From the NCBI GenBank assembly GCA_015665455.1, contig JADFAD010000014.1:83242-147241 (forward strand): a DNA stretch of 64,000 nucleotides, given 5' to 3'. Position numbers and translations under genes: made by a program. The notes below the pieces were generated by a model. That model saw only the letters and a program-made list of their open reading frames with translations, searched no databases and was not told the origin of the DNA. Numbering within the stretch: position 1 is the stretch's first letter; the number at the start of each line of letters is the position of its first letter. Below are positions 9,388 through 17,962 of the stretch, in pieces. The stretch is from Oceanospirillaceae bacterium (GTDB lineage Bacteria > Pseudomonadota > Gammaproteobacteria > Pseudomonadales > Litoribrevibacteraceae).

Positions 9388-9804
9388 TTATGCAGAAAGG
9401 GAGTTGGAGAAGACGTCTTTTTCATTACCAAAGCGTTGGCTATCGAGCCAAGCTAGGGCATCGGCTGCGGTTAGAAAGCTTTGTAAGTTAATGTGGATGC
9501 GCGTGGTGAACTGTTCTAATAATTGTTCTTGCAGCCGATTGGCGCATACGATCGCAATTGCTTGGCAGCCATGGGTCATGGCCCATAAATAGCTTTGGCT
9601 GATGACGCTCATGACTTGGGGGGAACCGTATGTTTCTTTATCCAGTATATCGATGCGATACCAGCGGGGGAGATTTGCTTCGGAAATATTCGTCCGCAAT
9701 TCAAGGAAGGCTTGATCAATGCCTTCCTCATTAAAAGGGCCGGTCGTATGCATGGTCAATAAATCATCTTGCCATGCTAACTGAATGCTTCCGTGTTGGT
9801 TCAT
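9388..9804 (-). CDS. Small STAS/SpoIIAA-like protein, paralogue A
   Basis: 138-aa cytoplasmic protein with no signal peptide. It is clearly homologous to the gene at 10858-11265: both share WQxDLL, a G-x-FNE turn, GxPxV then an aromatic Y-x-W, GC, AN and a C-terminal DAxxWL. The pattern (short strand, helix, central I/V-rich strand, amphipathic C-terminal helix) suggests a STAS or SpoIIAA-like fold, which is inference. It is 43 bp downstream of the hisA-like gene on the same strand, so co-transcription is possible. The function is unknown. Confidence 0.75.
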   Translation of the reverse strand: MNQHGSIQLAWQDDLLTMHTTGPFNEEGIDQAFLELRTNISEANLPRWYRIDILDKETYGSPQVMSVISQSYLWAMTHGCQAIAIVCANRLQEQLLEQFTTRIHINLQSFLTAADALAWLDSQRFGNEKDVFSNSLSA

Positions 9805-9847
9805 GTGATCAATTCCGTTAGAAATTCATTGCGCTTAGCTTATTGGA

Positions 9848-10621
9848 TTACTTAGGTGTTTGGTTCCACTCAATGCATTCATTCAGTGTTACGCCGTTGC
9901 CACCAAAAATATCCAGTGCGCTACCGATAGTTAAGTCAACTTTGCCATTAGAAAGTTCGTGCACCAGTTTTAAATCTTCCAGAGAACGAGCGCCACCCGC
10001 GTAAGTTACTGGGATGGATGCTATATCGCCTAGAAACTTCACAAGCTCTTGATCAATGCCCGCTTGTAAACCTTCAACGTCGGCGGCGTGAATAAGAAAT
10101 TCAGAGCAATGACCTGCAAGTTCTGTGAGTGTTGCCTTATCGATGGTTGTTTCTGTGATGGTTTGCCAGCGGTCTGTAGCAATGTTCCACCCTGCATCCG
10201 TTCGGCGGCAGCTTAAATCCAATACGAGATGTTCCGTTCCTGTTTCCCGTTTGATTTGTTCTAAGCGATCAGAGGACAATTGGCCACCTTCGAACAAATA
10301 AGAAGTAACGATAACGTGTGATGCGCCAGCTTCTAAAAACTCAGCGGCATTTTCTCGGTTAACGCCTCCGCCAAACTGTAAGCCTTGTGGCCATGCGGCG
10401 AGTGCTTTTAAGGCTTCTTCTTTATTGCCGGGGCCAAGCGCAATGACGTGACCGCCTTGAAGATTATGATCTCGGTATTGTTCTGCATAGTAGGCCGCAT
10501 CGTAAGGGCTGACGTAATTGGTGTCTGCACCTTCATCATTTAGGCTGCCACCAACAATTTGTTTTACTTTACCCTGGTGTAAATCGATACAAGGACGGAA
10601 CTGAGTCAAGGGATACCTCAT
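9848..10621 (-). CDS. hisA: HisA-type ProFAR isomerase, eukaryote-like form
   Basis: 257-aa (beta/alpha)8 barrel. Phosphoribosylformimino-AICAR ribotide isomerase performs the fourth step of histidine synthesis. The opening FRPCIDLHQGKVKQIVGG has the catalytic Asp, and AADVEGLQAGID supplies the second acid. Phosphate-binding glycines are in QFGGGVN and TYAGGARS. FRPCID, the VGGSLND loop and the length recall fungal/plant HIS6 rather than the roughly 245-aa bacterial HisA (which starts near MIIPAIDL). No other his gene is in the window, which is unusual because bacterial hisA normally sits in hisBHAFI. It may be the cell's only HisA or a second copy. Confidence 0.85.
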   Translation of the reverse strand: MRYPLTQFRPCIDLHQGKVKQIVGGSLNDEGADTNYVSPYDAAYYAEQYRDHNLQGGHVIALGPGNKEEALKALAAWPQGLQFGGGVNRENAAEFLEAGASHVIVTSYLFEGGQLSSDRLEQIKRETGTEHLVLDLSCRRTDAGWNIATDRWQTITETTIDKATLTELAGHCSEFLIHAADVEGLQAGIDQELVKFLGDIASIPVTYAGGARSLEDLKLVHELSNGKVDLTIGSALDIFGGNGVTLNECIEWNQTPK

Positions 10622-10857
10622 GAATTAGGCGAGTCATTTATCAAGGGCGCCATTATAACGGAATGACAGGGCTAGGACAGTGATTAAAGTTATACATTAG
10701 GACGTTCCATCATATTGATGGTCATAGAGGTTGATGGGAGATAGACGTTGTTTAACCTAGGGTCTTACTGCTGGGACGATGAACGGTCGCCCTTGGGGGT
10801 TAGGATTTTTAGTTGTGATGTTATCATTACATTTCATTACGTTGTTTAGGAGTCTTT

Positions 10858-11265
10858 ATGAAAGAGCATGGTCATTATTGCTTTGAGTGGCAGGGGGATT
10901 TATTAATTTTGTCATTAAAAGGTGCTTTTAATGAAGCAGCGATCCTGTCTTTTTTTAAAGACGTTCTTGAATCCGTGGTTACGTCAAAGAAAACCCAATG
11001 GGTTCTGCTCAGCAGCTTGGATAGAACCATGATGGGCACCCCGAATGTTTTGGAAATCATAAAAAATGCATACCGTTGGGGAGAGACAAACGGTTGTGTT
11101 TCAGCGGCGATTTCAGGGGCAAACGTCGTTATTTCAAAAGTCTTTTCTGATTTCTTTGAGCTCATATCTTACGACACAAAGCTGTTTGATCATAAGCAAG
11201 ATGCGGTGGATTGGTTGAACGTTCAATTGGAAAAAAAAAGCTCGAATGATCTGACGGTAGAATAG
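10858..11265 (+). CDS. Small STAS/SpoIIAA-like protein, paralogue B
   Basis: 135-aa cytoplasmic protein and paralogue of the gene at 9388-9804, with the same landmarks in the same order: HG near the start, EWQGDLL, GAFNE, a GTPNV segment, AYRWGETNGC and DAVDWL. The ATG follows a TTTAGGAGTC Shine-Dalgarno. It points away from the hisA-like gene, so the two paralogues bracket hisA on opposite strands. The 236-bp gap upstream could hold divergent promoters. No catalytic motif is visible; a regulatory or anti-sigma-antagonist role is a guess based on the presumed fold. Confidence 0.72.
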   Translation: MKEHGHYCFEWQGDLLILSLKGAFNEAAILSFFKDVLESVVTSKKTQWVLLSSLDRTMMGTPNVLEIIKNAYRWGETNGCVSAAISGANVVISKVFSDFFELISYDTKLFDHKQDAVDWLNVQLEKKSSNDLTVE

Positions 11266-11450
11266 TTTTGTTCTGCGATAATGAGTCTGAATCCTAAAAA
11301 AACCTCTTTTTGGCGTATTTCTGCGTCATTTTATTGATCTAACTCAATTTTATTCTTCATCCTAAGAGTAGAGTGTCGTCCCTTCAATTTGTGTGGGTAC
11401 TCTCAACGTAGCGCTCGAATTGTGTCACAAAGATTCAGCAAGGATGGATT

Positions 11451-12116
11451 ATGAAGACCTTTCTATTACGAAGTATGTTGAAGTGGACGGCGCTTGTTAT
11501 ATGTTCTTTATGGGCACTGCAGGGGCAGGCGGATTTGAATCAGCAATACCAGATTCTGGACGACATTCAGAAGAACCCAGAGCAACTCAAAGACGCTGCC
11601 ATTAAAGGCAAGGATCGAGCAGGTTTATGTGGGCGCTGTCATGGAGAGGATGGCAACAGTAAACGTGATTTTATTCCTAATCTTGCGGATCAAAACGCTA
11701 AATATTTGGTGAATCAGTTTGAGCAGTTCGCGAACGGCTCTCGTAAAAATTATGTAATGAGTCAACTGGCGAGTACGTTGACGTTGGAAGACCGAGTGAA
11801 CTTAGCGATTTATTTTTCCTCTCAACAAGCAAAACCTTTCGTGGCTCGTAAGCCCAAAGTCATCATTCAAAATGAAATAGAGTTGGGCCGAGCGGACTTT
11901 CAGGATAAGTGCCAAATGTGTCATGGCGAACACGCAGAAGGTTGGGCGCAGTTACCTCGATTAGCTAGCCAACCCTCTGAATACTTGGCTAAAACGCTGA
12001 AGAAGTTTAAGACCGGTCATCGTGATCGAAGCAAGACACCCATGACGGCCATTGCGAAACAATTGAGCGATGATCAGATTAAGAATATCTCTGTGTATTT
12101 ATCGACGCTTGAGTAA
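11451..12116 (+). CDS. Diheme cytochrome c (c4-like)
   Basis: 221-aa exported electron carrier with a signal peptide at about residues 1-27 (cleavage after GQA). Heme motif 1 is CGRCH at residues 60-64 and heme motif 2 is CQMCH at 154-158. Each half ends in a Met-containing segment (NYVMSQ and KTPMTA) that can supply the axial methionine. The two-domain layout and size match cytochrome c4. It stands at the head of a redox-looking cluster on the same strand and probably shuttles electrons in the periplasm. A terminator follows at 12126. Confidence 0.92.
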   Translation: MKTFLLRSMLKWTALVICSLWALQGQADLNQQYQILDDIQKNPEQLKDAAIKGKDRAGLCGRCHGEDGNSKRDFIPNLADQNAKYLVNQFEQFANGSRKNYVMSQLASTLTLEDRVNLAIYFSSQQAKPFVARKPKVIIQNEIELGRADFQDKCQMCHGEHAEGWAQLPRLASQPSEYLAKTLKKFKTGHRDRSKTPMTAIAKQLSDDQIKNISVYLSTLE

Positions 12117-12125
12117 TGGATGTCT

Positions 12126-12154
12126 AATAAACCCTTTATTCTAGAGGGTTTATT
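12126..12154 (+). terminator. Rho-independent terminator after the cytochrome c gene
   Basis: AATAAACCCT pairs perfectly with AGGGTTTATT (10 bp, 9-nt loop). It is followed by CCCTTG and a TTTTT run. It begins 10 bp after the cytochrome stop. Confidence 0.75.
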
Positions 12155-12333
12155 CCCTTGTTTTTCTCAGTTCATGGGATAAACCTGGGTAAATGTCGCT
12201 CGAAGTTTCCCTCTTTTTTGATGCACATCAATGAAGCTTTCGTTGATTAACATTACACCTATCTAATCTTTTTTTATTAAATAGAATGCGAACCATTATC
12301 AATCATATTTGCGTAATGCGTTTGGGGAACATG

Positions 12334-14406
12334 ATGAAAAAAACGATGGTGAAAAATACATTGAGCATGGCGGTCTCGGCAGCGATTCTTTCTTCCGTGA
12401 TGAGTGTGAGCGTTTCAGTGAGTGCTCAGGCACAGGTCGAGGTTTTGGATAAAACGCATTATCCGGCCACCAACTTTTTAGCGTACACCGAGTTTGAGTT
12501 ATCCGGTGAACCTCTGGCCGAAGCCCTGGGGTTGAATCTGGATATGCTAGACCCAGATCAGGTGAATTACCCGACGTTGTTTGATTATGCAGCGGGCATT
12601 GAAAGCTACGAATATTCTGAAGAAGCCATGTTTGCTCTGAACTATCAATCCGGTATGGGGCCGAACCTGATCAATGGCCCAGTGAATCAGAAACGCGGAG
12701 GTACTCCGGAGCATATTCAGTTACGGCTAAAAGCCCTTGCGGATTCGGTTGGGCATCCTCATGAGCGCATTAAATCCAACATGTATTTAACGTCCATGCC
12801 CTACGTTTCAGGTATGCCGGAATTTGAGCAACAGCCGGATGTCCGCACTGAAAAGGGCGGTCGAGTGAATTTGTTTACGTTTAAAGACGAAGCCAAGGTC
12901 GTACAGGCAATGACTCCGGGCTATAAAACGGATTATTCAACGTTACGTTGGAATCGTTCTACCTTTGATAAACGTTTTAACCCAGCGGCGACCGGCGGCA
13001 TTTTGTTAAAAGAAGTAATGTGGGCACAAGATTTTCTAGGGGGGATGCATACCACCAAGGGTGATGAAGAAGTGGACGCGGAATCATCAATAATGGATCA
13101 GGACGGTCAATACCGTTTAGGGGTCTCTGCCACTGACGGCTTTAACGGGATGTTGTTAACGGAGTTGTCCTTAGACAAATTGACCATCATGCAGAATGTC
13201 ATGGGCTTCGATGGTAACAATCTGGGGGTGGCATTTGGTCCGGATTACGACCCGAGCAAAGGCGCGGTGTGGTTTCCTCATTTCTTGGCGGTGAAGGAAG
13301 GCAAAAAACACAATGTGAGGACGATTGACGCGTTGAAAGTGACCGACGCGCGTTCCACCTTGAGAGACACTTGGCAAATGCTGTGGCCTTTGGCTGAACT
13401 CTTCGCAATGACGGATCAACGTACAGCGAATACGTCTCAAAATCCGGCGTTTCTTGCGGTGTTTGATGGGGCGCCGTTTGATTCTGCACCTAAAGCAAAT
13501 TTAGATGCAACATTGAGTAATGACGTGGTGGCAGAGGATGCCTTCTCAATGGCCAATAACCTGTCAAACTTGGCCTTTAAAAATCTGGAAGCGCTTCACT
13601 TTAATCAAGAGGTGGGGGCGTTTGTTACGGAATATACACAGGATAAAATAGGGCGAGGGCAACAAGGGACAGACATATCGACCTTTGATGCGAATTACGC
13701 CATGGTGGCCTTATCGATTTATCAACGAGCAAAAGATGCATTGCCCGTGGGTTATGCTTCTGCGGAAGGCGGGAATGTGAATTTAAAGACGGCTGCGGGT
13801 CAGTCTGCGGTTGCAATGATCACTCGCCAAGCGGATTTCATCATGGAGAAATTACTGACTGAACAAGGCTTGGTAGTGGATGGCGCCACATTGCATGCAT
13901 CGGGGCATTTGGCATTGAACACAAACACCTCTCTGGATGCTCAGTTCTCCAGCATTCGTGGTTTGGTTGCTGCATTCCTTGCGACCAAGGATCAGAAGTA
14001 CCAACAAGCGGCTCGTAATATCTATTTAGCCGTAGAAACGCACATGTACGATAAAACCATTGAAACGTGGGCGCAAACGCCAGGTAAGCCGACGATTCAT
14101 ACGCCGGATACCGCTGCTGCGATTTCGGGTGGTTTACGCGAAGTTATGTTGCATTTAAAGAATCAGGAAGGTGAAGATCACCCATCTTTAGAGCTTGAAA
14201 CGTTAACACACCGTTATGAGCGTTGGTTCAGAACGGTGATCAACGGCGGCATGCAAATGGCAGAAGCCTTAGGCGACAGTGGCGAGTACGTGGTTAAAGG
14301 ACAAACCACTGCGGATACCGACCAAGACGGTGTGCCGCAGGTGACGGCTGCGGGCGGTAAGTTTGGTACTTCGCAAGTGCTTGCCAATCGCGTTAAGGTT
14401 CACTAG
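12334..14406 (+). CDS. Exported 690-aa protein of unknown function
   Basis: I do not recognise this family. A long signal peptide (MKKTMVKN, then an Ala/Ser/Val-rich stretch ending SAQA) is followed by about 660 residues that appear to lack cysteine. The middle is rich in Met and His (NMYLTSMPYVSGMPEF, MHTTKGDEE). The C-terminal half is largely helical with repeated aromatic helices (NLSNLAFKNLEALHF, FDANYAMVALSIYQRA, RNIYLAVETHMYD), resembling an alpha-toroid or TPR-like layout. ATG 12334 is preferred to 12286 because GGGGAA lies ahead of it. It lies between a diheme cytochrome and a membrane/multiheme pair, so a role in periplasmic redox or metal handling is plausible but unproven. Confidence 0.8.
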   Translation: MKKTMVKNTLSMAVSAAILSSVMSVSVSVSAQAQVEVLDKTHYPATNFLAYTEFELSGEPLAEALGLNLDMLDPDQVNYPTLFDYAAGIESYEYSEEAMFALNYQSGMGPNLINGPVNQKRGGTPEHIQLRLKALADSVGHPHERIKSNMYLTSMPYVSGMPEFEQQPDVRTEKGGRVNLFTFKDEAKVVQAMTPGYKTDYSTLRWNRSTFDKRFNPAATGGILLKEVMWAQDFLGGMHTTKGDEEVDAESSIMDQDGQYRLGVSATDGFNGMLLTELSLDKLTIMQNVMGFDGNNLGVAFGPDYDPSKGAVWFPHFLAVKEGKKHNVRTIDALKVTDARSTLRDTWQMLWPLAELFAMTDQRTANTSQNPAFLAVFDGAPFDSAPKANLDATLSNDVVAEDAFSMANNLSNLAFKNLEALHFNQEVGAFVTEYTQDKIGRGQQGTDISTFDANYAMVALSIYQRAKDALPVGYASAEGGNVNLKTAAGQSAVAMITRQADFIMEKLLTEQGLVVDGATLHASGHLALNTNTSLDAQFSSIRGLVAAFLATKDQKYQQAARNIYLAVETHMYDKTIETWAQTPGKPTIHTPDTAAAISGGLREVMLHLKNQEGEDHPSLELETLTHRYERWFRTVINGGMQMAEALGDSGEYVVKGQTTADTDQDGVPQVTAAGGKFGTSQVLANRVKVH

Positions 14407-14420
14407 CTTCGCCTGTTAAG

Positions 14421-14445
14421 AAAGGGGCTTTAAACGGCCCCTTTT
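14421..14445 (+). terminator. Rho-independent terminator
   Basis: AAAGGGGC pairs with GCCCCTTT (8 bp) around an 8-nt loop and ends in TTTT. It lies 15 bp after the 690-aa gene, separating it transcriptionally, at least in part, from the membrane protein/multiheme pair downstream. Confidence 0.7.
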
Positions 14446-14523
14446 GTCCTATGTCAGGATGTTTTCTTCTTATTTTCATTACCATGCCTGCATTCTCTTT
14501 ATGTACGTAACGAGGCAAAGGAC

Positions 14524-15039
14524 ATGTCTGTACCCATGACCGATGTAAATCACGAAGGTGCGTTGAAAGAACGGCTGTATAAACGATGGTTTGGCTTAGC
14601 ATTTCGTCACACTCAGGCTGAAAAGCTGATGTACGTGATGTTTATCAGTGGTTTATTTCTGTGGGAACCGTTGCAGCTGGCTTGGTCGTTGGATCGCTGG
14701 CTGTTGTTGATGCACATGCTGGTGGGCGCGAGCGTATTTACCCTGGTTGTGGGGGCGTTTTGGTCGTCTCATCGTCGCTTGATCGTTAACGCCAAACGGC
14801 CTTTTTTAAGACAGACCGGCACCGTCATTGAGTGGTTATTGTTGTTATGTACGCTCAGTGGTTTTTATTTGTTTTTCTTCGGGGTGACGGGGAACAATCT
14901 CAGCCTTGTGATTCAGGATGTTCATTTCTATTCGTCGATGGTGTTGGCGCCCTTAGTGTTTCGTCATGCGTTCCGTTGGAGTGTGTTAAACATTAAGCAA
15001 ATCGTTATGAAACGCAGAAAAGTTAAGGTAAAAGCTTAG
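14524..15039 (+). CDS. Four-helix membrane protein, possible b-type cytochrome
   Basis: 171-aa protein with four transmembrane segments (about residues 35-55, 60-80, 100-122 and 133-150). Histidines lie in or next to the helices (LLMHMLVG, SSHRR, DVHFYSS, FRHAFRW). This pattern is seen in small cytochrome b561/DUF4405-like membrane electron carriers. It ends 19 bp before a six-heme cytochrome gene, which suggests it passes electrons between the quinone pool and that cytochrome. Heme binding is inferred from histidine placement only. Confidence 0.7.
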   Translation: MSVPMTDVNHEGALKERLYKRWFGLAFRHTQAEKLMYVMFISGLFLWEPLQLAWSLDRWLLLMHMLVGASVFTLVVGAFWSSHRRLIVNAKRPFLRQTGTVIEWLLLLCTLSGFYLFFFGVTGNNLSLVIQDVHFYSSMVLAPLVFRHAFRWSVLNIKQIVMKRRKVKVKA

Positions 15040-15058
15040 GTGAAAAGTTAGGTGATTT

Positions 15059-17962
15059 ATGTCTGTGGTTTATGCGCTTAAACGTCTTGTCATTGTTGGG
15101 TTGGTATTACTGACTGGTCAGGCGATGGCGTTCGAAAAAAGCAGTTCTCTTATTTTTTCTGAGGATCGCTCTCAGATCATCAGTGCTAATTTTGATGCCG
15201 GGAGTGTCAGTATTCTGGATCGGGCCTCGGGTTCGTTACTAAAAGAAGCCCGCATCGGTCGAGACATTCGACGCATTGCGTTGAGTATTGATCAAGACAA
15301 TAAGAACGCGTTTAGAATCCTTGCGACGGATTATCTGGCCGACCAATTGATCTTGTTAGACGGTCGCTCTTTGAATGTGATTAAGCGTATTGATGTGCCT
15401 TCTCGCCCGTTCGGTGCGGTATACGATCAACGAAATAATCAATTCTATGTGACCAGCTTTGAACAAGATAAATTATTGGTGGTGAATGTTGAGGGGAAGA
15501 TTACCTCAGAGTTAAAGACCGCATCGACGCCCAGAGGTTTGGCTTTAACGAAAGACAGCCGTTTGCTGGTGACTCATGCGTTATCAGGGGAAGTGTCTGT
15601 CTACGATGTTGCAACATCAGAACCCCGGCTTCAGAGAATCATCCAGCTGGTGGATACGCCTTTTCATCCAAAACAAACCACGCCACAAGGTAAACCCCGT
15701 TTATTGGATAACATTGTGATTTCGCCGGACGGCAATACGGCGTGGTTGCCTCATGTCCTGTGGTCGTTTGGTCATGACTTTCAATTTCAATCCACGGTGT
15801 TTCCTACGGTCTCTATTATTGATTTGGAAGTGGGCAATGAACATGAACGGGTAACGGCTCGTAAGCAGTTATTCAAGCAAATAAACGTGGTTGAGAACGG
15901 CAATAAGACCCGAATAGTATCCAATCCTCACGACGTTACGTTCACAGCCGACGGCAAAAAAGTCTTGGTGACCTTAGCTGGGTCCGAAGACCTGATGGTG
16001 TTTGATTTATCACGAGGCCAAGGCCGTAAGGGAAACAAAAAGCGGCATCGCCGTAAAAAGTTTCATGGGGGCGCCAAAGTCACTCAGATTTATCGCAATG
16101 TTCCGGGGAATAACCCAAAGGGAATCATCTCTACCGGGCGCGATGTATTCGTTCAAAATGCAATGACTTTGGATTTGGTGAAATTTGATGCAGGCAAGCC
16201 GGGCCCATTCTCAAAAATAAAGTTGGCTGAAGCGCATTTTGCTTCATTGGTCGCGGAAGACCCTTTGTCGCCTCAGATGCGGTTAGGAAAGACCTTATTT
16301 AATAATGCCAATGAAGCGGATTATCCAGGGTTGTCGATGGCAGGCGACTTTTGGATGAGTTGCAATTCCTGCCATTTGGATGGGTTTAATTTCACCAATC
16401 GACAGTTAATGGCGGACGGTAAGAAAAATCGATTTGAAAATGCCATTACCGGTCACGTAGATACGCACAAGATGATTGCAGGCGACCCCATCACTGCGTA
16501 TTTGGACATCATTCAGAAAACACAAGGCGGGATGATGGATGTCGCGTTGGATCAACCACCGCTTGAGGCCATTAAAATGATGTCGGCGTTGAATGAATAC
16601 GTCCGAGCCCCTGAGAATTTACCGTATTTGTCCACATGGTTACGACTGGACGATGATCAACGATATACCCACCCAGAAGAATGGGTTAATTCGGCCAAGT
16701 GTGCCGACTGCCACACCACGATTTATGATCAGTGGGCGGATTCCAACCATGGCATGAACATGGATCATCCGTTTTACCGTTTTCAGGAAGATATAGCGGC
16801 AAAAGAAGAAGGCGAAGCATTCCGGACTTTATGCCGAGGGTGTCATGCACCGCAAGCCATCATCAATAATAAACCCGAAGTGTTCTCTGAATTTGGTGAC
16901 ATGTATGAGAAGAACGGACATTCATTGAAAACGGCTTTGGAACAACACCGACCTGTGAACGAGCGGGGCACTGGGTGTTTGTTTTGTCATCGTATTACGA
17001 AAGCCGAGAATTCGGGTGGAAATACCGACCTAACGGTGAACTTGAAAGATCGGCCTGCTTACGTGTTTGAAGACAGCGCCAATCCTGTGATGGAATGGCT
17101 GGCGGATAGGCAGATCAATGCGCAACCTAAAGCGCATAGGGATTCTTACTCCAACCCTGAGCTGTACCAGAGTTCATTGTATTGTGCGACCTGCCATAAC
17201 GAATTCACTACGGGGATGGGTGCTAACATCAATGATAATTTTGGGGAATGGCTGGCTTCACCGTTCAATCGCCCAGATGATGCGCAGCAGCACAAAACCT
17301 GCATTGATTGCCATATGACGGAAGATGCGACCCATTTCAATTCGGTGGCAGGGCAATCCACGAACGATGGCCCCGTTAAACCCAACTTACGTTCGCACCA
17401 CTTTGTGGGTGGCAATTATTATTTTACCGGAATGAGAAACTCTGAGCATAAGAAACTGAGCATTGATATCTTGAAGACGGCACTGACCCTCGATGTTGAA
17501 AAGCAAGGGCGTAAATTCATTGTTAAGGTGACCAATAAAAACTCAGGTCACCACATGCCGGGCGGCGCTCGGCGTCAAGTGTGGTTGGAAGTGATTGCCA
17601 CTGATGCACAAGGGGCGGTGGTGTATCAAAGCGGTGTAATGAATCAGGGTGTGATTCCAGCTGATGCGCGCAGATTCATTAAAATTGGCGTGGATAAAGA
17701 CGGCGTACCGGTTGGGTTACGGTTTTGGCGATACGTAAAAATCGGTCTGGATACGCGCATCCCATCGGGAGAAACACGGCAAGAGACGTTTGATTTGCCT
17801 GAAGGGGTTCAGTACCCGTTGACGGTATCGACCCGAGTTTTGTATCAGGTGTTTGCGAAGAAATTAACGGATCAGGTTCGGGCGGCTTTTCCGGATGAAA
17901 ACATCCCTGAACCTGAGGTGATTGAACTGATTAGGCGGACTGCTGTGTTCGAAGCGCAATAG
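15059..17962 (+). CDS. Six-heme cytochrome c with N-terminal beta-propeller
   Basis: 967-aa exported protein with a signal peptide of about 24 residues (cleavage after AMA). Residues 25-370 form YVTN-type beta-propeller repeats (NFDAGSVSILDRASG, SPDGNTAWLPHV, FTADGKKVLVTLAGS). CNSCH (C435) is in a cytochrome-c-peroxidase-like segment. CADCH (C548), CRGCH (C592), CLFCH (C640), CATCH (C709) and CIDCH (C748) form a cytochrome c554/multiheme domain. A C-terminal beta-rich domain (HHMPGGARRQVWLEV) follows. The layout recalls the multiheme surface cytochromes of methanotrophs, from memory. It probably accepts electrons from the membrane protein 19 bp upstream. The last 32 bp overlap a convergent diguanylate cyclase gene. 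Confidence 0.88.
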   Translation: MSVVYALKRLVIVGLVLLTGQAMAFEKSSSLIFSEDRSQIISANFDAGSVSILDRASGSLLKEARIGRDIRRIALSIDQDNKNAFRILATDYLADQLILLDGRSLNVIKRIDVPSRPFGAVYDQRNNQFYVTSFEQDKLLVVNVEGKITSELKTASTPRGLALTKDSRLLVTHALSGEVSVYDVATSEPRLQRIIQLVDTPFHPKQTTPQGKPRLLDNIVISPDGNTAWLPHVLWSFGHDFQFQSTVFPTVSIIDLEVGNEHERVTARKQLFKQINVVENGNKTRIVSNPHDVTFTADGKKVLVTLAGSEDLMVFDLSRGQGRKGNKKRHRRKKFHGGAKVTQIYRNVPGNNPKGIISTGRDVFVQNAMTLDLVKFDAGKPGPFSKIKLAEAHFASLVAEDPLSPQMRLGKTLFNNANEADYPGLSMAGDFWMSCNSCHLDGFNFTNRQLMADGKKNRFENAITGHVDTHKMIAGDPITAYLDIIQKTQGGMMDVALDQPPLEAIKMMSALNEYVRAPENLPYLSTWLRLDDDQRYTHPEEWVNSAKCADCHTTIYDQWADSNHGMNMDHPFYRFQEDIAAKEEGEAFRTLCRGCHAPQAIINNKPEVFSEFGDMYEKNGHSLKTALEQHRPVNERGTGCLFCHRITKAENSGGNTDLTVNLKDRPAYVFEDSANPVMEWLADRQINAQPKAHRDSYSNPELYQSSLYCATCHNEFTTGMGANINDNFGEWLASPFNRPDDAQQHKTCIDCHMTEDATHFNSVAGQSTNDGPVKPNLRSHHFVGGNYYFTGMRNSEHKKLSIDILKTALTLDVEKQGRKFIVKVTNKNSGHHMPGGARRQVWLEVIATDAQGAVVYQSGVMNQGVIPADARRFIKIGVDKDGVPVGLRFWRYVKIGLDTRIPSGETRQETFDLPEGVQYPLTVSTRVLYQVFAKKLTDQVRAAFPDENIPEPEVIELIRRTAVFEAQ

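Noticed and set aside
9288..9491. 67-aa plus-strand frame
   Set aside because: It runs into the 3' end of the STAS-like gene, has no good ribosome-binding site and no recognisable pattern.
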